A stretch of 39,185 nucleotides of DNA from Candidatus Parcubacteria bacterium. GTDB lineage: Bacteria; Patescibacteriota; Minisyncoccia; UBA6257; 2-01-FULL-56-20. Both the position numbers and the translations under genes were made by a program. The stretch's first letter is position 1; every line of letters starts with the position of its first letter. The notes under the pieces were generated by a model, which made no database searches, was not told where the DNA came from, and saw only the letters and a list, made by a program, of their open reading frames with translations. Positions 29,226 through 37,923 of this stretch are shown one piece after another. The stretch is from positions 67,390 through 106,574 of the forward strand of contig DAIEHA010000001.1 of NCBI GenBank assembly GCA_027355945.1, read 5' to 3'.

Positions 29226-29711
29226 ATGAAACCGATCACCATCCTCAAGGTACTGGTCTTCGTGCTTGCGGCCATCATCATCGTCCTTCTTGGCGCGCTC
29301 TTCTTCTATAATCCCGCAAAGGCGCCTTCGGGAGGGCCGAGCGGGTCCGCTGCACCCGTCACCATTGCTACGGGAGACGGCACGCTCGCGGTATCGCCCT
29401 CCTCTCTCCAGCCTGATATGGCCGTCACATCGCCCCTCTCCCTCGAGGGGGTGGTGAGGGGCGGCGGATGGTTCTTCGAGGGGACGTTCCCGATAGAGAT
29501 CGTCGATGCGAACGGTATGGTGATCGGATCGACGACCGCACGCGCCGAAGGCGATTGGATGACGACGGGCACTGTAGCCTGGACCGCCGTGCTCGCATTC
29601 ACACCGCCCGCTTACAGCACGTCGGGACTCCTGCTTTTCAAGAACGACAACCCATCCGGCAGCACGTCGACCGTGCGGCTTCTCCAGGTTCCGATACGAT
29701 TCCCGCAATAA
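29226..29711 (+). CDS. Anchored protein with Gmad2-like immunoglobulin domain
   Basis: N-terminal TM; SPLSLEGVVRGGGWFFEGTFPIEIVDANGMVIGSTTARAEGDWMT...FTPPAYSTSGLLLFKNDNPSG. Confidence 0.8.
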   Translation: MKPITILKVLVFVLAAIIIVLLGALFFYNPAKAPSGGPSGSAAPVTIATGDGTLAVSPSSLQPDMAVTSPLSLEGVVRGGGWFFEGTFPIEIVDANGMVIGSTTARAEGDWMTTGTVAWTAVLAFTPPAYSTSGLLLFKNDNPSGSTSTVRLLQVPIRFPQ

Positions 29712-29729
29712 CAGGAAGGATCAAGGATC

Positions 29730-30272
29730 ATGAGTTTTGAAAGGACCGCCCCGATCGAGGGCAACGATAAAGAGGATTCCGCCGGAGGATTCGACGTCGA
29801 TTTTTCATTTGAAAGCGATATTTCCGCACCGGTCGAGGCGATGGACAAAGTGGCTCGCTGCATGCGGGATCTTAATTGGCCCGAGGATGAGACGGATGCC
29901 TTTACGGGTGCCGTGAAAGAGGCTGTTACGAACGCAGTGGTGCACAGCAATCTCGACATCCGTCACGAGGAGGGAGAGGATGTTGAGACGTATACCCGTC
30001 GGATCCGTGAGGCGTCAGGAGGGGATTCGGGAAGGAAGAAGGTGGAGGTGACCGTTGAGGCGCGCATGAACGATATCGTGGTGAAGGTGAAGGATGAAGG
30101 AACCTATGTGATGGAGATCGATACGCACGACGATCCCACGTCGTCGGGCCGGCTCTATCTTCCCCACGGCAGGGAGCAGTTCCTCATATTCAGCGGATGC
30201 GACGAGGTCATGTCATACCCCGGGGAGGTCGTGCTTATCAAGCATCGCGGCGGCGCGCAGGAAGGAGCGTGA
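29730..30272 (+). CDS. RsbW/SpoIIAB-like HATPase (anti-sigma-factor kinase family)
   Basis: GAVKEAVTNAVVHSN N-box and VKVKDEGTYV G-box. Confidence 0.8.
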   Translation: MSFERTAPIEGNDKEDSAGGFDVDFSFESDISAPVEAMDKVARCMRDLNWPEDETDAFTGAVKEAVTNAVVHSNLDIRHEEGEDVETYTRRIREASGGDSGRKKVEVTVEARMNDIVVKVKDEGTYVMEIDTHDDPTSSGRLYLPHGREQFLIFSGCDEVMSYPGEVVLIKHRGGAQEGA

Positions 30273-30825
30273 AGTTGTATCGTCTGGCGCTCCATACGGG
30301 ACCGGCATACTCGACCCCTATCCGTTTTGATGCGACGATCCGCGGCGTTTCGCGCCCAGGAAGCAGGGGATGCGATTCAAACCAGACGCCGTTCTTTCTT
30401 TGTGCGGCAAGGCCGTTCATGCGGCCGGTGACGCCGAGATAGCGGGCGAGGAGTCCGGGGCCTTTGATGGCGTCCGTTGCTGCCGCATCGCGGGAGGGTC
30501 CTTGTTCAGGCATGCCGGCACGGAGGAGTACCGCAGCGGGATAATGTTCGGGCCCCGTGACGACGTTCACCATCCAGTGCATGCCGTATACGAGATAGAC
30601 GTAGAATGCGCCGGGAGGTCCGAACATGGGGCGATTGCGGGGCGTGAGGCCCCGGCTCGCATGCGATGCGCGGTCCTGCGGACCATCGTAGGCCTCCGTT
30701 TCGGTGATCATGAGCACGCGGCGGTCGCCGGGCAGGAGGTCGCTCACGATCAAGGCGCCAAGGAGTTCCCGGGCCACCTCCGTTGTTGGCCTATCGAAGA
30801 ATGAACGGGGCAATATCGTTCCCAT
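30238..30825 (-). CDS. mpg: 3-methyladenine DNA glycosylase (AAG/MPG family)
   Basis: FFDRPTTEVARELLGALIV...ITETEAYDGPQDRASHASRGLTPRNRPMFGPPGAFYVYLVYGMHWMVNVVTG; ATG (complement of CAT 30823-30825). Confidence 0.95.
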   Translation of the reverse strand: MGTILPRSFFDRPTTEVARELLGALIVSDLLPGDRRVLMITETEAYDGPQDRASHASRGLTPRNRPMFGPPGAFYVYLVYGMHWMVNVVTGPEHYPAAVLLRAGMPEQGPSRDAAATDAIKGPGLLARYLGVTGRMNGLAAQRKNGVWFESHPLLPGRETPRIVASKRIGVEYAGPVWSARRYNFTLLPARRRDA

Positions 30826-30835
30826 GGTATTTTTG

Positions 30836-30843
30836 ATTATAAT
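30836..30843. promoter_or_regulatory. Palindromic shared -10 element ATTATAAT between mpg and nth
   Basis: TATAAT on + at 30838-30843 and on - at 30841-30836; 9 nt to the nth ATG, 10 nt to the mpg ATG. Confidence 0.7.
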
Positions 30844-30852
30844 GGAAGCACC

Positions 30853-31509
30853 ATGATCAAGGAACAGGATCTTCCCCGTCTTCGCGCGCGTTGGCGCACG
30901 ATCGCGCGGGTGCTCGGCACGCTCTTTCCGCATGCCACGATCGCACTTCGATTTTCCAACGAGTGGGAGCTTCTCGTGGCGGTGCAGCTCTCCGCGCAAT
31001 GTACGGACAAGAAGGTGAATGAGATCACCCCCGCGCTGTTCGCGCGATATCCGGATCTCGAGGCCTATGTGCGTGCGGGCAAGACGCCCGCGGGGATCCG
31101 CGAGTTCGAGAGGATGATAAAGCCGAGCGGGTTCTATCGCGCGAAGGCGCACAATATCCTCGCGGCCGCGAAATACGTAAAGGAGGAATGCCACGGCAGG
31201 CTTCCACGCACGATGGAGGGGATGGTGGCGATCCCGGGGATCGGAAGGAAATCCGCAAACGTCATTCTCGGGAATGCGTACGGGATAGTGGAGGGTATCG
31301 CGGTGGATACCCACGTGATGCGTCTTGCCAGGGTGCTGGGACTTACGGACGAACGCACGCCGGAAAAAATCGAACGCGATCTTATGAGGATCGTTCCCCG
31401 CAAGGACTGGTTCAATGCCACCTATATGCTCATCGACTACGGAAGGAAGTATTGCCATGCCCGCCGGCACGATCACGCGCACTGCCCGCTCACGGCCGTG
31501 TGCGCATAG
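30853..31509 (+). CDS. nth: Endonuclease III family DNA glycosylase/AP lyase
   Basis: AVQLSAQCTDKKVNEITPALF; IPGIGRKSANVILGNAYG; VDTHVMRLARVLGL. Confidence 0.95.
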   Translation: MIKEQDLPRLRARWRTIARVLGTLFPHATIALRFSNEWELLVAVQLSAQCTDKKVNEITPALFARYPDLEAYVRAGKTPAGIREFERMIKPSGFYRAKAHNILAAAKYVKEECHGRLPRTMEGMVAIPGIGRKSANVILGNAYGIVEGIAVDTHVMRLARVLGLTDERTPEKIERDLMRIVPRKDWFNATYMLIDYGRKYCHARRHDHAHCPLTAVCA

Positions 31510-31593
31510 GGCGCCGCCGTCCTGCACGTCCCTGCACGTGCACTGTGGAAAAGACCTCCTTGCAACTTCGCGCGGGCATGAGAGAATGGAGAT

Positions 31594-33264
31594 ATGCTTT
31601 CTGATGAGATACGGACGTTCTTTCATGGAGACGTGGCGGATGATGATGCCACGCTCGGGAAATACAGCAGGGATTATTCCCTGTTCAAAGTGAGGCCCGA
31701 AGTGGTCGTGTTCCCGAAAGACGCGGATGACATAAAGGCGCTCGTGAAGTTCGTTGCCGAAAAGAAGGCCGCGGGGGAGGATATCTCCCTTACCGGACGA
31801 TCCGCGGGTACGGATATGACGGGGGGACCCCTTAACCGAAGCATCATTGTTTCGTTCACGAAATATTTCAATCATATCCTCGAGATAGACAAGGTGGGGA
31901 TGGAAGCCCGCGTGGAGCCAGGCGTGTATTTCCGTGATTTCGAGAAGGCGCTCACGGATCAAGGACTTCTCTATCCTGCATTTCCGGCATCAAAGGATCT
32001 CTGCGCGCTCGGCGGCATGGTGAACAACAATTCAGGCGGAGAAAAGACGCTCGCATACGGCAAGACCGAGGATTATGTGAAGGCGTTGAACATCGTGATG
32101 GCGGACGGGGAGCAGCACACGCTCTGGCCGCTTTCGGGAGAGGCGCTCGAAGCGAAGCTCCAGGAGGAGAATTTCGAGGGCGAGATCTTTCGCAAGCTGA
32201 AAAAGCTCATTGATGACAACTATGACGCGATCAAAGCAGCGAAGCCCAACGTATCAAAGAATTCCGCGGGATATTATCTTTGGAACGTGTGGGACCGTGC
32301 GACGGGCGTGTTCGACATCACGAAGGTGATCGTAGGGTCGCAGGGGACGTTCGGAATGCTTACCGAGGCGAAGTTGAAACTCGTGCCGCTCAAGAAACAT
32401 TCCCGCATGTGCGTCGTGTTCCTCAAGGACCTCGGACCCGTGGGCGATCTCGTGCAGGCGGTCCTGCCGTTCGGTCCGGAGAGCATCGAATCATATGACG
32501 ACCGCACCGTGGAGGTGGCAGTAAGGCTGTGGCGCCAGGTGATCCGTTCCATGAAAGGCAATGTGATATCGCTCGGATTCCAGTTCCTGCCGGAGATGTG
32601 GATGGTGCTTCGGGGCGGGATGCCGAAGATGATCATGCTGGTGGAGCTCACGGGCGACGATGAGAAGGAGCTCGTCGGGAAGCTCGACGCGCTTGCGGCC
32701 GTCGTGAGGAAGTTCGCGAGGACCCATCACGGCATTCAGGTGCTTCCGCTGCGCAACGAGAAGGATGAACAGAAATATTGGACCATCCGCCGCCAAAGTT
32801 TCGCGCTCCTCCATAACAACACGACCGGCCTCGATACCGCGCCGTTCATCGACGATTTCATCGTGAAGCCGGAGTACATGCCGGAGGTGCTCCCCAAAGT
32901 GAACGCGATACTCCAGAAGTACAAGGACGATCTCATCTATACCATCGCGGGCCATCCCGGGAACGGTAATTTCCATATCATCCCGCTCATGAATCTGAAA
33001 GAGGAGCGGGTTCGTGCGCTCATCCCGAAAATCTCAGAGGAGGTGTACAAGCTCGTATTCCAATACCACGGTTCGATCACCGCAGAACACAATGACGGCC
33101 TCATCAGGACGCCGTATCTCGAGAGTATGTACGGACCGGAGATCGAGCGGCTTTTCGTGGAGGTGAAGAGGATCTTCGATCCCGAAGGGATCTTCAATCC
33201 CGGGAAGAAGGTGGGAGGGGATCTTGCATATAGCGAGGCGCATATTGCCGCAACGGGTTCGTGA
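31594..33264 (+). CDS. FAD-binding oxidoreductase, GlcD/D-lactate dehydrogenase type
   Basis: VRPEVVVFPKDADDIKALVKF; TGRSAGTDMTGGPLN; LGGMVNNNSGGEKTLAYG; HPGNGNFHIIPL. Confidence 0.88.
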   Translation: MLSDEIRTFFHGDVADDDATLGKYSRDYSLFKVRPEVVVFPKDADDIKALVKFVAEKKAAGEDISLTGRSAGTDMTGGPLNRSIIVSFTKYFNHILEIDKVGMEARVEPGVYFRDFEKALTDQGLLYPAFPASKDLCALGGMVNNNSGGEKTLAYGKTEDYVKALNIVMADGEQHTLWPLSGEALEAKLQEENFEGEIFRKLKKLIDDNYDAIKAAKPNVSKNSAGYYLWNVWDRATGVFDITKVIVGSQGTFGMLTEAKLKLVPLKKHSRMCVVFLKDLGPVGDLVQAVLPFGPESIESYDDRTVEVAVRLWRQVIRSMKGNVISLGFQFLPEMWMVLRGGMPKMIMLVELTGDDEKELVGKLDALAAVVRKFARTHHGIQVLPLRNEKDEQKYWTIRRQSFALLHNNTTGLDTAPFIDDFIVKPEYMPEVLPKVNAILQKYKDDLIYTIAGHPGNGNFHIIPLMNLKEERVRALIPKISEEVYKLVFQYHGSITAEHNDGLIRTPYLESMYGPEIERLFVEVKRIFDPEGIFNPGKKVGGDLAYSEAHIAATGS

Positions 33265-33371
33265 GGTTTCTTTGAGGCAGAGGAAGGAGCCCTCTGCGCA
33301 CGAATGGCAATGCGCGCAGGGGTTTGAGATTTATGCCCGTTTTTTGTATACTGGGAACTATCAAAACACCC

Positions 33372-34181
33372 ATGGTGGAGTTTTCCCATCTTACGAAGGC
33401 ATATCGGAAACGCGTGGCGGTGGAGGATTTCACCCTTTCCGTCGATGCGCCCATATTCGGGTTCCTCGGCCAGAATGGCGCGGGCAAGACGACCATTATG
33501 AAGATGGTCGTAGGGCTTCTTGAGCCCACGAGCGGCACCATCACGATCGACGGGGCACTTTCCACGCATCCGATATTCAAGAAGAAGCTGGGGTACATGC
33601 CCGAGACGCCTTATTTCTATGAGCATATGACCGGCATGGAGTTCCTCCGATTTTGCGACGAACTTTTCGGCAATGGAGGCGGTGCGGAGGCGCACTACGA
33701 AGAGCTTCTGAAGCGGGTGGGCATCTACGGCGCACGCAATTATGAGATCAGGACCTATTCGAAAGGGATGCGCCAGCGCCTCGGGTTCGCACAGGCGCTC
33801 GTGAACGACCCCGAATATCTTTTTCTCGATGAACCGCTCGACGGTCTCGATCCCATCGGCCGGCGGGAAATGAAGGAGGTGATGCGCGAGCTCCGGCAGG
33901 AGGGGAGGAAGGTGTTCCTTAACACGCACATCCTTGCGGACGTCGAGGAGATCTGCGATGAAGTGGGCATCATCCACGAGGGAAGGCTTCTCTATGCGGG
34001 ATCGGTGCGGCAGTTCTGCGACGGTAAGCCGCTCGAAGAGCGGTTCATGGAGATCGTCGATGCGCATGAACGGACTCGCGCACAGGCGCACGGGCCGCAC
34101 GGGAAAGGGCGCGGCGAGGAACGCACGGAAGAAAAGGAGGGTTCCGGTGCGAAAAAGACCTCCTCTCATACAAAAGCATGA
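33372..34181 (+). CDS. ABC transporter ATP-binding protein
   Basis: FGFLGQNGAGKTTIMKMVVGLL Walker A; YSKGMRQRLGFAQAL signature; YLFLDEPLDGLDP Walker B. Confidence 0.95.
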   Translation: MVEFSHLTKAYRKRVAVEDFTLSVDAPIFGFLGQNGAGKTTIMKMVVGLLEPTSGTITIDGALSTHPIFKKKLGYMPETPYFYEHMTGMEFLRFCDELFGNGGGAEAHYEELLKRVGIYGARNYEIRTYSKGMRQRLGFAQALVNDPEYLFLDEPLDGLDPIGRREMKEVMRELRQEGRKVFLNTHILADVEEICDEVGIIHEGRLLYAGSVRQFCDGKPLEERFMEIVDAHERTRAQAHGPHGKGRGEERTEEKEGSGAKKTSSHTKA

Positions 34182-34942
34182 AGAACATCTGGGTGATCGC
34201 AAAGAACACGCTCAAGCTCGAGGTGCGGGACAAGATACTCTATGGCATCGTGGTGTTCGGCGTGCTCTACGTGCTTCTCATGCTCTTCATGGCCGATCTC
34301 GTGCTCCGTGAACTTCCCATGGTGAAAAGCTTCGGTCTCACGGGGATCTATTTTTTCAATGCCCTTGTGGCGATATTCCTCGGGACCACATCCTTCTTCA
34401 AGGACATCGATCGGAAGGTGGCGTATTTCATACTTTCCAAGCCGGTATCCCGGGCGCAGTTCCTGCTCGGGAAATTCCTCGGGCTTTGCCTCGTGCTCCT
34501 TCTTACGAGCGCCATCCTGGGCGTCGCATATGTCGGGCTCATCCTCTATGAGCATGGAGGCTTCGATTGGCTCGGCATCCTTGCAATCGGGATGCAGTAT
34601 CTCGAAATGGTGCTCTTCGTGGCGTTCGCCATCTTCGTATCCACATTCGCAAGCTCGCTCCTTTCCGTGGTGTACACCTCGGCGGTGTTCTTCCTCGGAC
34701 ATGTGGTGAGCCAGCTCGTGAGCGATGCGACGCAGATGGGACTCGGCGGCGCAAAGCTGTTTTTCGTGAAGGTGCTCTACTATGCATTCCCGAACCTCGA
34801 GAAGTTCGATGCGCGCAGCCTCGCGATCCATGCCGTGGGAATACCGCTCGAGGAATTCGGCCTCGCGCTCGCATATGCTGCGGCATATTGCGCCCTGCTT
34901 CTTTTTGCGGCGATCTGGGTGTTCGAAAAGAAAGAGCTGTGA
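34178..34942 (+). CDS. ABC-2 type transporter permease
   Basis: Six hydrophobic segments; ATGA overlap with the ATPase gene. Confidence 0.87.
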   Translation: MKNIWVIAKNTLKLEVRDKILYGIVVFGVLYVLLMLFMADLVLRELPMVKSFGLTGIYFFNALVAIFLGTTSFFKDIDRKVAYFILSKPVSRAQFLLGKFLGLCLVLLLTSAILGVAYVGLILYEHGGFDWLGILAIGMQYLEMVLFVAFAIFVSTFASSLLSVVYTSAVFFLGHVVSQLVSDATQMGLGGAKLFFVKVLYYAFPNLEKFDARSLAIHAVGIPLEEFGLALAYAAAYCALLLFAAIWVFEKKEL

Positions 34943-34953
34943 CGCCGCCGGCA

Positions 34954-35826
34954 ATGAAGACGCCCCTCGAGACACGGACCGCGCGCACGATCGTCATCGT
35001 TCTGCTCCTTGCGGTGGTGGCGCTCCTGCAATTCGAATATGATAGGGCTGCAGCGGCCGCACCTGCGGTGCCCGCGGGTCCCTCCGGCGTGTCGCCGTTC
35101 ATGGTCCGGATCGCGGACCTAGGATTCCATCCGGCGGCAGCATCGTTCCTCTGGGCGAACACAATGCCGGAGATCCTCGATCTCTTCAATCGGAAGACGG
35201 AATATATCGGTGACCGCGCATTCCTGAGCGCGGTGGATCCGGTGCTCAGCTATCCCTATGCGTTCTCGGTCCTCACCCTTCCCGCAGTCCCTGTGGCGGA
35301 CTATCCGGATGGACTTGCGGAATCGGTGGCGATCGGAAAAGAGGGGATCGCGAACGCGGACCCCGACTGGCGCATCCCGTACTATATGGCCCTCAATTAC
35401 TATTTGAGCTACCACGACGAGAAGGACGCGCTCGTATATTTCAACAAGGCTGCGACAACGCCGGGCGTGCCCCAGTTCGCCGAGCGTTTTGCGCTCAATT
35501 TCGGGATCGGGACGAACGAACGGGCGACGGCCGAAGAGCTCTGGGCGACCATCGCAAGTTCGACGAACGATATTTTCGAGAAGCAGCGTGCGGAGGCATA
35601 CATCGCGCATTTGAAGGATCTCGACTACCTTGATGCGGCATCCAAGGCATATAAGGCGCAATTCGGGACGTATCCCACCTCAACGGACGCGCTCGTTGCA
35701 CGGGGGATCATCCCTGCGGTGCCGCAGGACCCTTTCGGTTTCGCATTCATCATAAAGAAGGACGGCACCTCTGACGTGAATCTCAATCGACTTCCCGCAT
35801 ACATACTCAAAGAACCTGTGCAATAA
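34954..35826 (+). CDS. Exported TPR-like hypothetical protein, probable ABC-operon partner (alternative GTG start 34939)
   Basis: TM TARTIVIVLLLAVVALLQF; helical repeats; tail KAQFGTYPTSTDALVARGIIPAVPQDPFG. Track start 34567 is inside the permease gene. Confidence 0.75.
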   Translation: MKTPLETRTARTIVIVLLLAVVALLQFEYDRAAAAAPAVPAGPSGVSPFMVRIADLGFHPAAASFLWANTMPEILDLFNRKTEYIGDRAFLSAVDPVLSYPYAFSVLTLPAVPVADYPDGLAESVAIGKEGIANADPDWRIPYYMALNYYLSYHDEKDALVYFNKAATTPGVPQFAERFALNFGIGTNERATAEELWATIASSTNDIFEKQRAEAYIAHLKDLDYLDAASKAYKAQFGTYPTSTDALVARGIIPAVPQDPFGFAFIIKKDGTSDVNLNRLPAYILKEPVQ

Positions 35827-35852
35827 GCCCCTGACGGAGGTATAATCCCACC

Positions 35853-36683
35853 ATGCTTTCAAAAATACAGCGGACCAAGGACATCCTTCATATCGCCGCG
35901 CTCGCGCTTGCCGTCATCATTGCGGCGGTGGGGGGGAGCATCTGGCTCTCCTGGTACGACGCGCAGCAGCCCCCTAGCTGCAATGTCGCGGACCTCAAGC
36001 TTTATGGAACGCTCGTATATTATCCCAATGAGAACAGCGGTGCGCCGACGAGCGCGGCGGGCGACGGCACGTTCGATCAGACGGCGGCAGAGGATATCCG
36101 GCAGCAGATCGAGGCCGCGGATGCCGATCCGAGTATAAAGGCGATCCTTCTCCAGATCGATTCGCCGGGCGGCGATCCGGTGGCGGGCGAGGATATCGCG
36201 GATGCATTGAAACACGCCTCGAAACCCACAGTGGCGCTCGTGGCTGACCAGGGAACCTCGGCGGCATATTGGGCGGCGACCGGGGCGCAGACGATCTTCG
36301 CATCGGCGGATTCCGAGCTTGCGGACATCGGCGTCACGCAGTCCTATCTCCAGCAGGCGCAGCAGAATTCCCAGAACGGGCTTCAGTTCATTTCGCTTAC
36401 CGCGGGGAAGTACAAGGATATGGGAAACCCCGATTCACCGATCACTCCCGCGGAACAAGCGCTCTTCGAACGCGATCTGAATATCACATTCCAGAATTTC
36501 ATCGATCAGGTGGCGCAGAACAGGGGTCTTTCCGTGGCGAGCGTGACCACGGTGGCTGACGGTTCCTCGATGCTCGGCGATATGGCGCTGAAGGCGGGCC
36601 TCATCGATCACATCGGGAACATCTATGACGCGGAGGGATATATCGAGAAGAAGATAGGGGGCAGCGTGGCGCTTTGCGAGTGA
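35853..36683 (+). CDS. S49 family peptidase (SppA-like)
   Basis: LLQIDSPGGDPVAGEDIADAL; VADQGTSAAYWAATGA; TAGKYKDMGNPDSPITPAEQ. Confidence 0.87.
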   Translation: MLSKIQRTKDILHIAALALAVIIAAVGGSIWLSWYDAQQPPSCNVADLKLYGTLVYYPNENSGAPTSAAGDGTFDQTAAEDIRQQIEAADADPSIKAILLQIDSPGGDPVAGEDIADALKHASKPTVALVADQGTSAAYWAATGAQTIFASADSELADIGVTQSYLQQAQQNSQNGLQFISLTAGKYKDMGNPDSPITPAEQALFERDLNITFQNFIDQVAQNRGLSVASVTTVADGSSMLGDMALKAGLIDHIGNIYDAEGYIEKKIGGSVALCE

Positions 36684-36739
36684 TGCTCCGGGGTCGCATC
36701 CTTTGATTTGGCGCGGGGGTGTGATAGAGTTGCTCTCGT

Positions 36740-37771
36740 ATGGCAAAGATCTCGATCGGCATCGTGGGACTTCCGAACGTCGGCAAATCGACGCTTTTCA
36801 AAGCGCTTACGCGCCAGGATATCACGATCGCCAATTATCCCTTCGCAACGATCGATCCGAACGTGGGCGTGGTTCCGGTGCCCGATGAGCGCATCGATGC
36901 GCTCGCGAAACTCTCCGCCTCCAAGAAGAAGATCCCCGCGGTGGTGGAATTTTATGATATTGCGGGCCTTGTAAAGGGAGCGAACAAGGGCGAGGGGCTC
37001 GGCAATCAGTTCCTTTCGCATATCAAGGAGACGCAGGCAATCGCGATCGTGCTTCGTGCATTCATGGATCCCGGCATCATCCACGTGGAGAATTCGGTGG
37101 ATCCGGTGCGTGACCTCGAGATCATCAATACCGAGCTTATCCTGAAGGACATCGAAACGGTGGAGAAGCGGCTTGTGCGGCTGGAATCCGAGGTGCGCGG
37201 CGGCAGGAAGGAGGCGCTTGCGGACAAGGAGCTCGTCGCGCGGATCAAGACGGTGCTGGAAAAGGGAGATCTTCCGATTGCGGATGAGGCGCTTGCGCGG
37301 GAGGTTGCGGAGAATATCCGGCTTGCGGACCTCAATCTTCTCACGCTCAAACGGCAGCTCTATCTTGTGAACGGGACCCCCCAGGACGTATCTCCGGCGC
37401 TTGCCGCGCGGATCGCCGCGTCCGGCGCAGGAAGCATCGTGGTGGATCTTGCGGATGAGACATCCGCCGCCGCCGGACTCCCGGAACTCATCCGTAAAGC
37501 GTACGAAGTGCTGAGTCTCATCAGTTTCTTTACGACGGGAGAGGACGAGACGCGCGCCTGGACCATCGTGCGGGGCATGAAAGCACCGCAGGCGGCGGGC
37601 GTCATCCATACCGATTTCGAGCAGAAGTTCATCCGCCTCGAAGTCATCGAATCCGCAAAACTCCTTGAGGCGGGCGGGTGGAGCAAGGCGAAACAGAAAG
37701 GATGGCTACGGATCGAGGGCAAGGAATACGAGGTGAAGGATGGCGACGTGCTCGAGGTGCGGCATGGATGA
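36740..37771 (+). CDS. ychF: Obg-like ATPase YchF
   Basis: IGIVGLPNVGKSTLFKALT; NYPFATIDPNVGVVPVPDERID; C-terminal TGS (GVIHTDFEQKFIRLEVI...EYEVKDGDVLEVRHG). Confidence 0.97.
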   Translation: MAKISIGIVGLPNVGKSTLFKALTRQDITIANYPFATIDPNVGVVPVPDERIDALAKLSASKKKIPAVVEFYDIAGLVKGANKGEGLGNQFLSHIKETQAIAIVLRAFMDPGIIHVENSVDPVRDLEIINTELILKDIETVEKRLVRLESEVRGGRKEALADKELVARIKTVLEKGDLPIADEALAREVAENIRLADLNLLTLKRQLYLVNGTPQDVSPALAARIAASGAGSIVVDLADETSAAAGLPELIRKAYEVLSLISFFTTGEDETRAWTIVRGMKAPQAAGVIHTDFEQKFIRLEVIESAKLLEAGGWSKAKQKGWLRIEGKEYEVKDGDVLEVRHG

Positions 37772-37819
37772 TCGCCAGTTGATGGCAGGTCGTTTTTCCA
37801 GTAATATAATCAGGAATTT

Positions 37820-37892
37820 GCCCCCATAGCTCAGTTGGTAGAGCAGCTCCCTTTTAAGGAGATGGTCCCAGGTTCGAATCCTGGTGGGGGCA
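37820..37892 (+). tRNA. tRNA-Lys (anticodon TTT), CCA not encoded
   Basis: Acceptor GCCCCCA/TGGGGGC, D-arm GCTCAGTTGGTAGAGC, anticodon loop CTTTTAA, T-arm CCAGGTTCGAATCCTGG; TATAAT at 37805-37810. Confidence 0.96.
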
Positions 37893-37923
37893 CACTGTCG
37901 TTATTCTTTGCTATCATTGATAT

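Noticed and set aside
30826-31962. Long minus-strand ORF extension opposite nth and the FAD oxidase (N-terminal two thirds of track ORF 30238..31962)
   Set aside because: Only the 30238-30825 part matches a known family (Mpg). The rest is antisense to well-supported genes, an artefact of GC-rich codon bias.
32937-34202. 421-aa minus-strand ORF opposite the ABC ATPase
   Set aside because: Shadow ORF; the plus strand has unambiguous Walker motifs.
34567-34953. N-terminal extension of the 34567..35826 ORF
   Set aside because: Lies out of frame within the permease gene; the signal/TM segment starts at ATG 34954.
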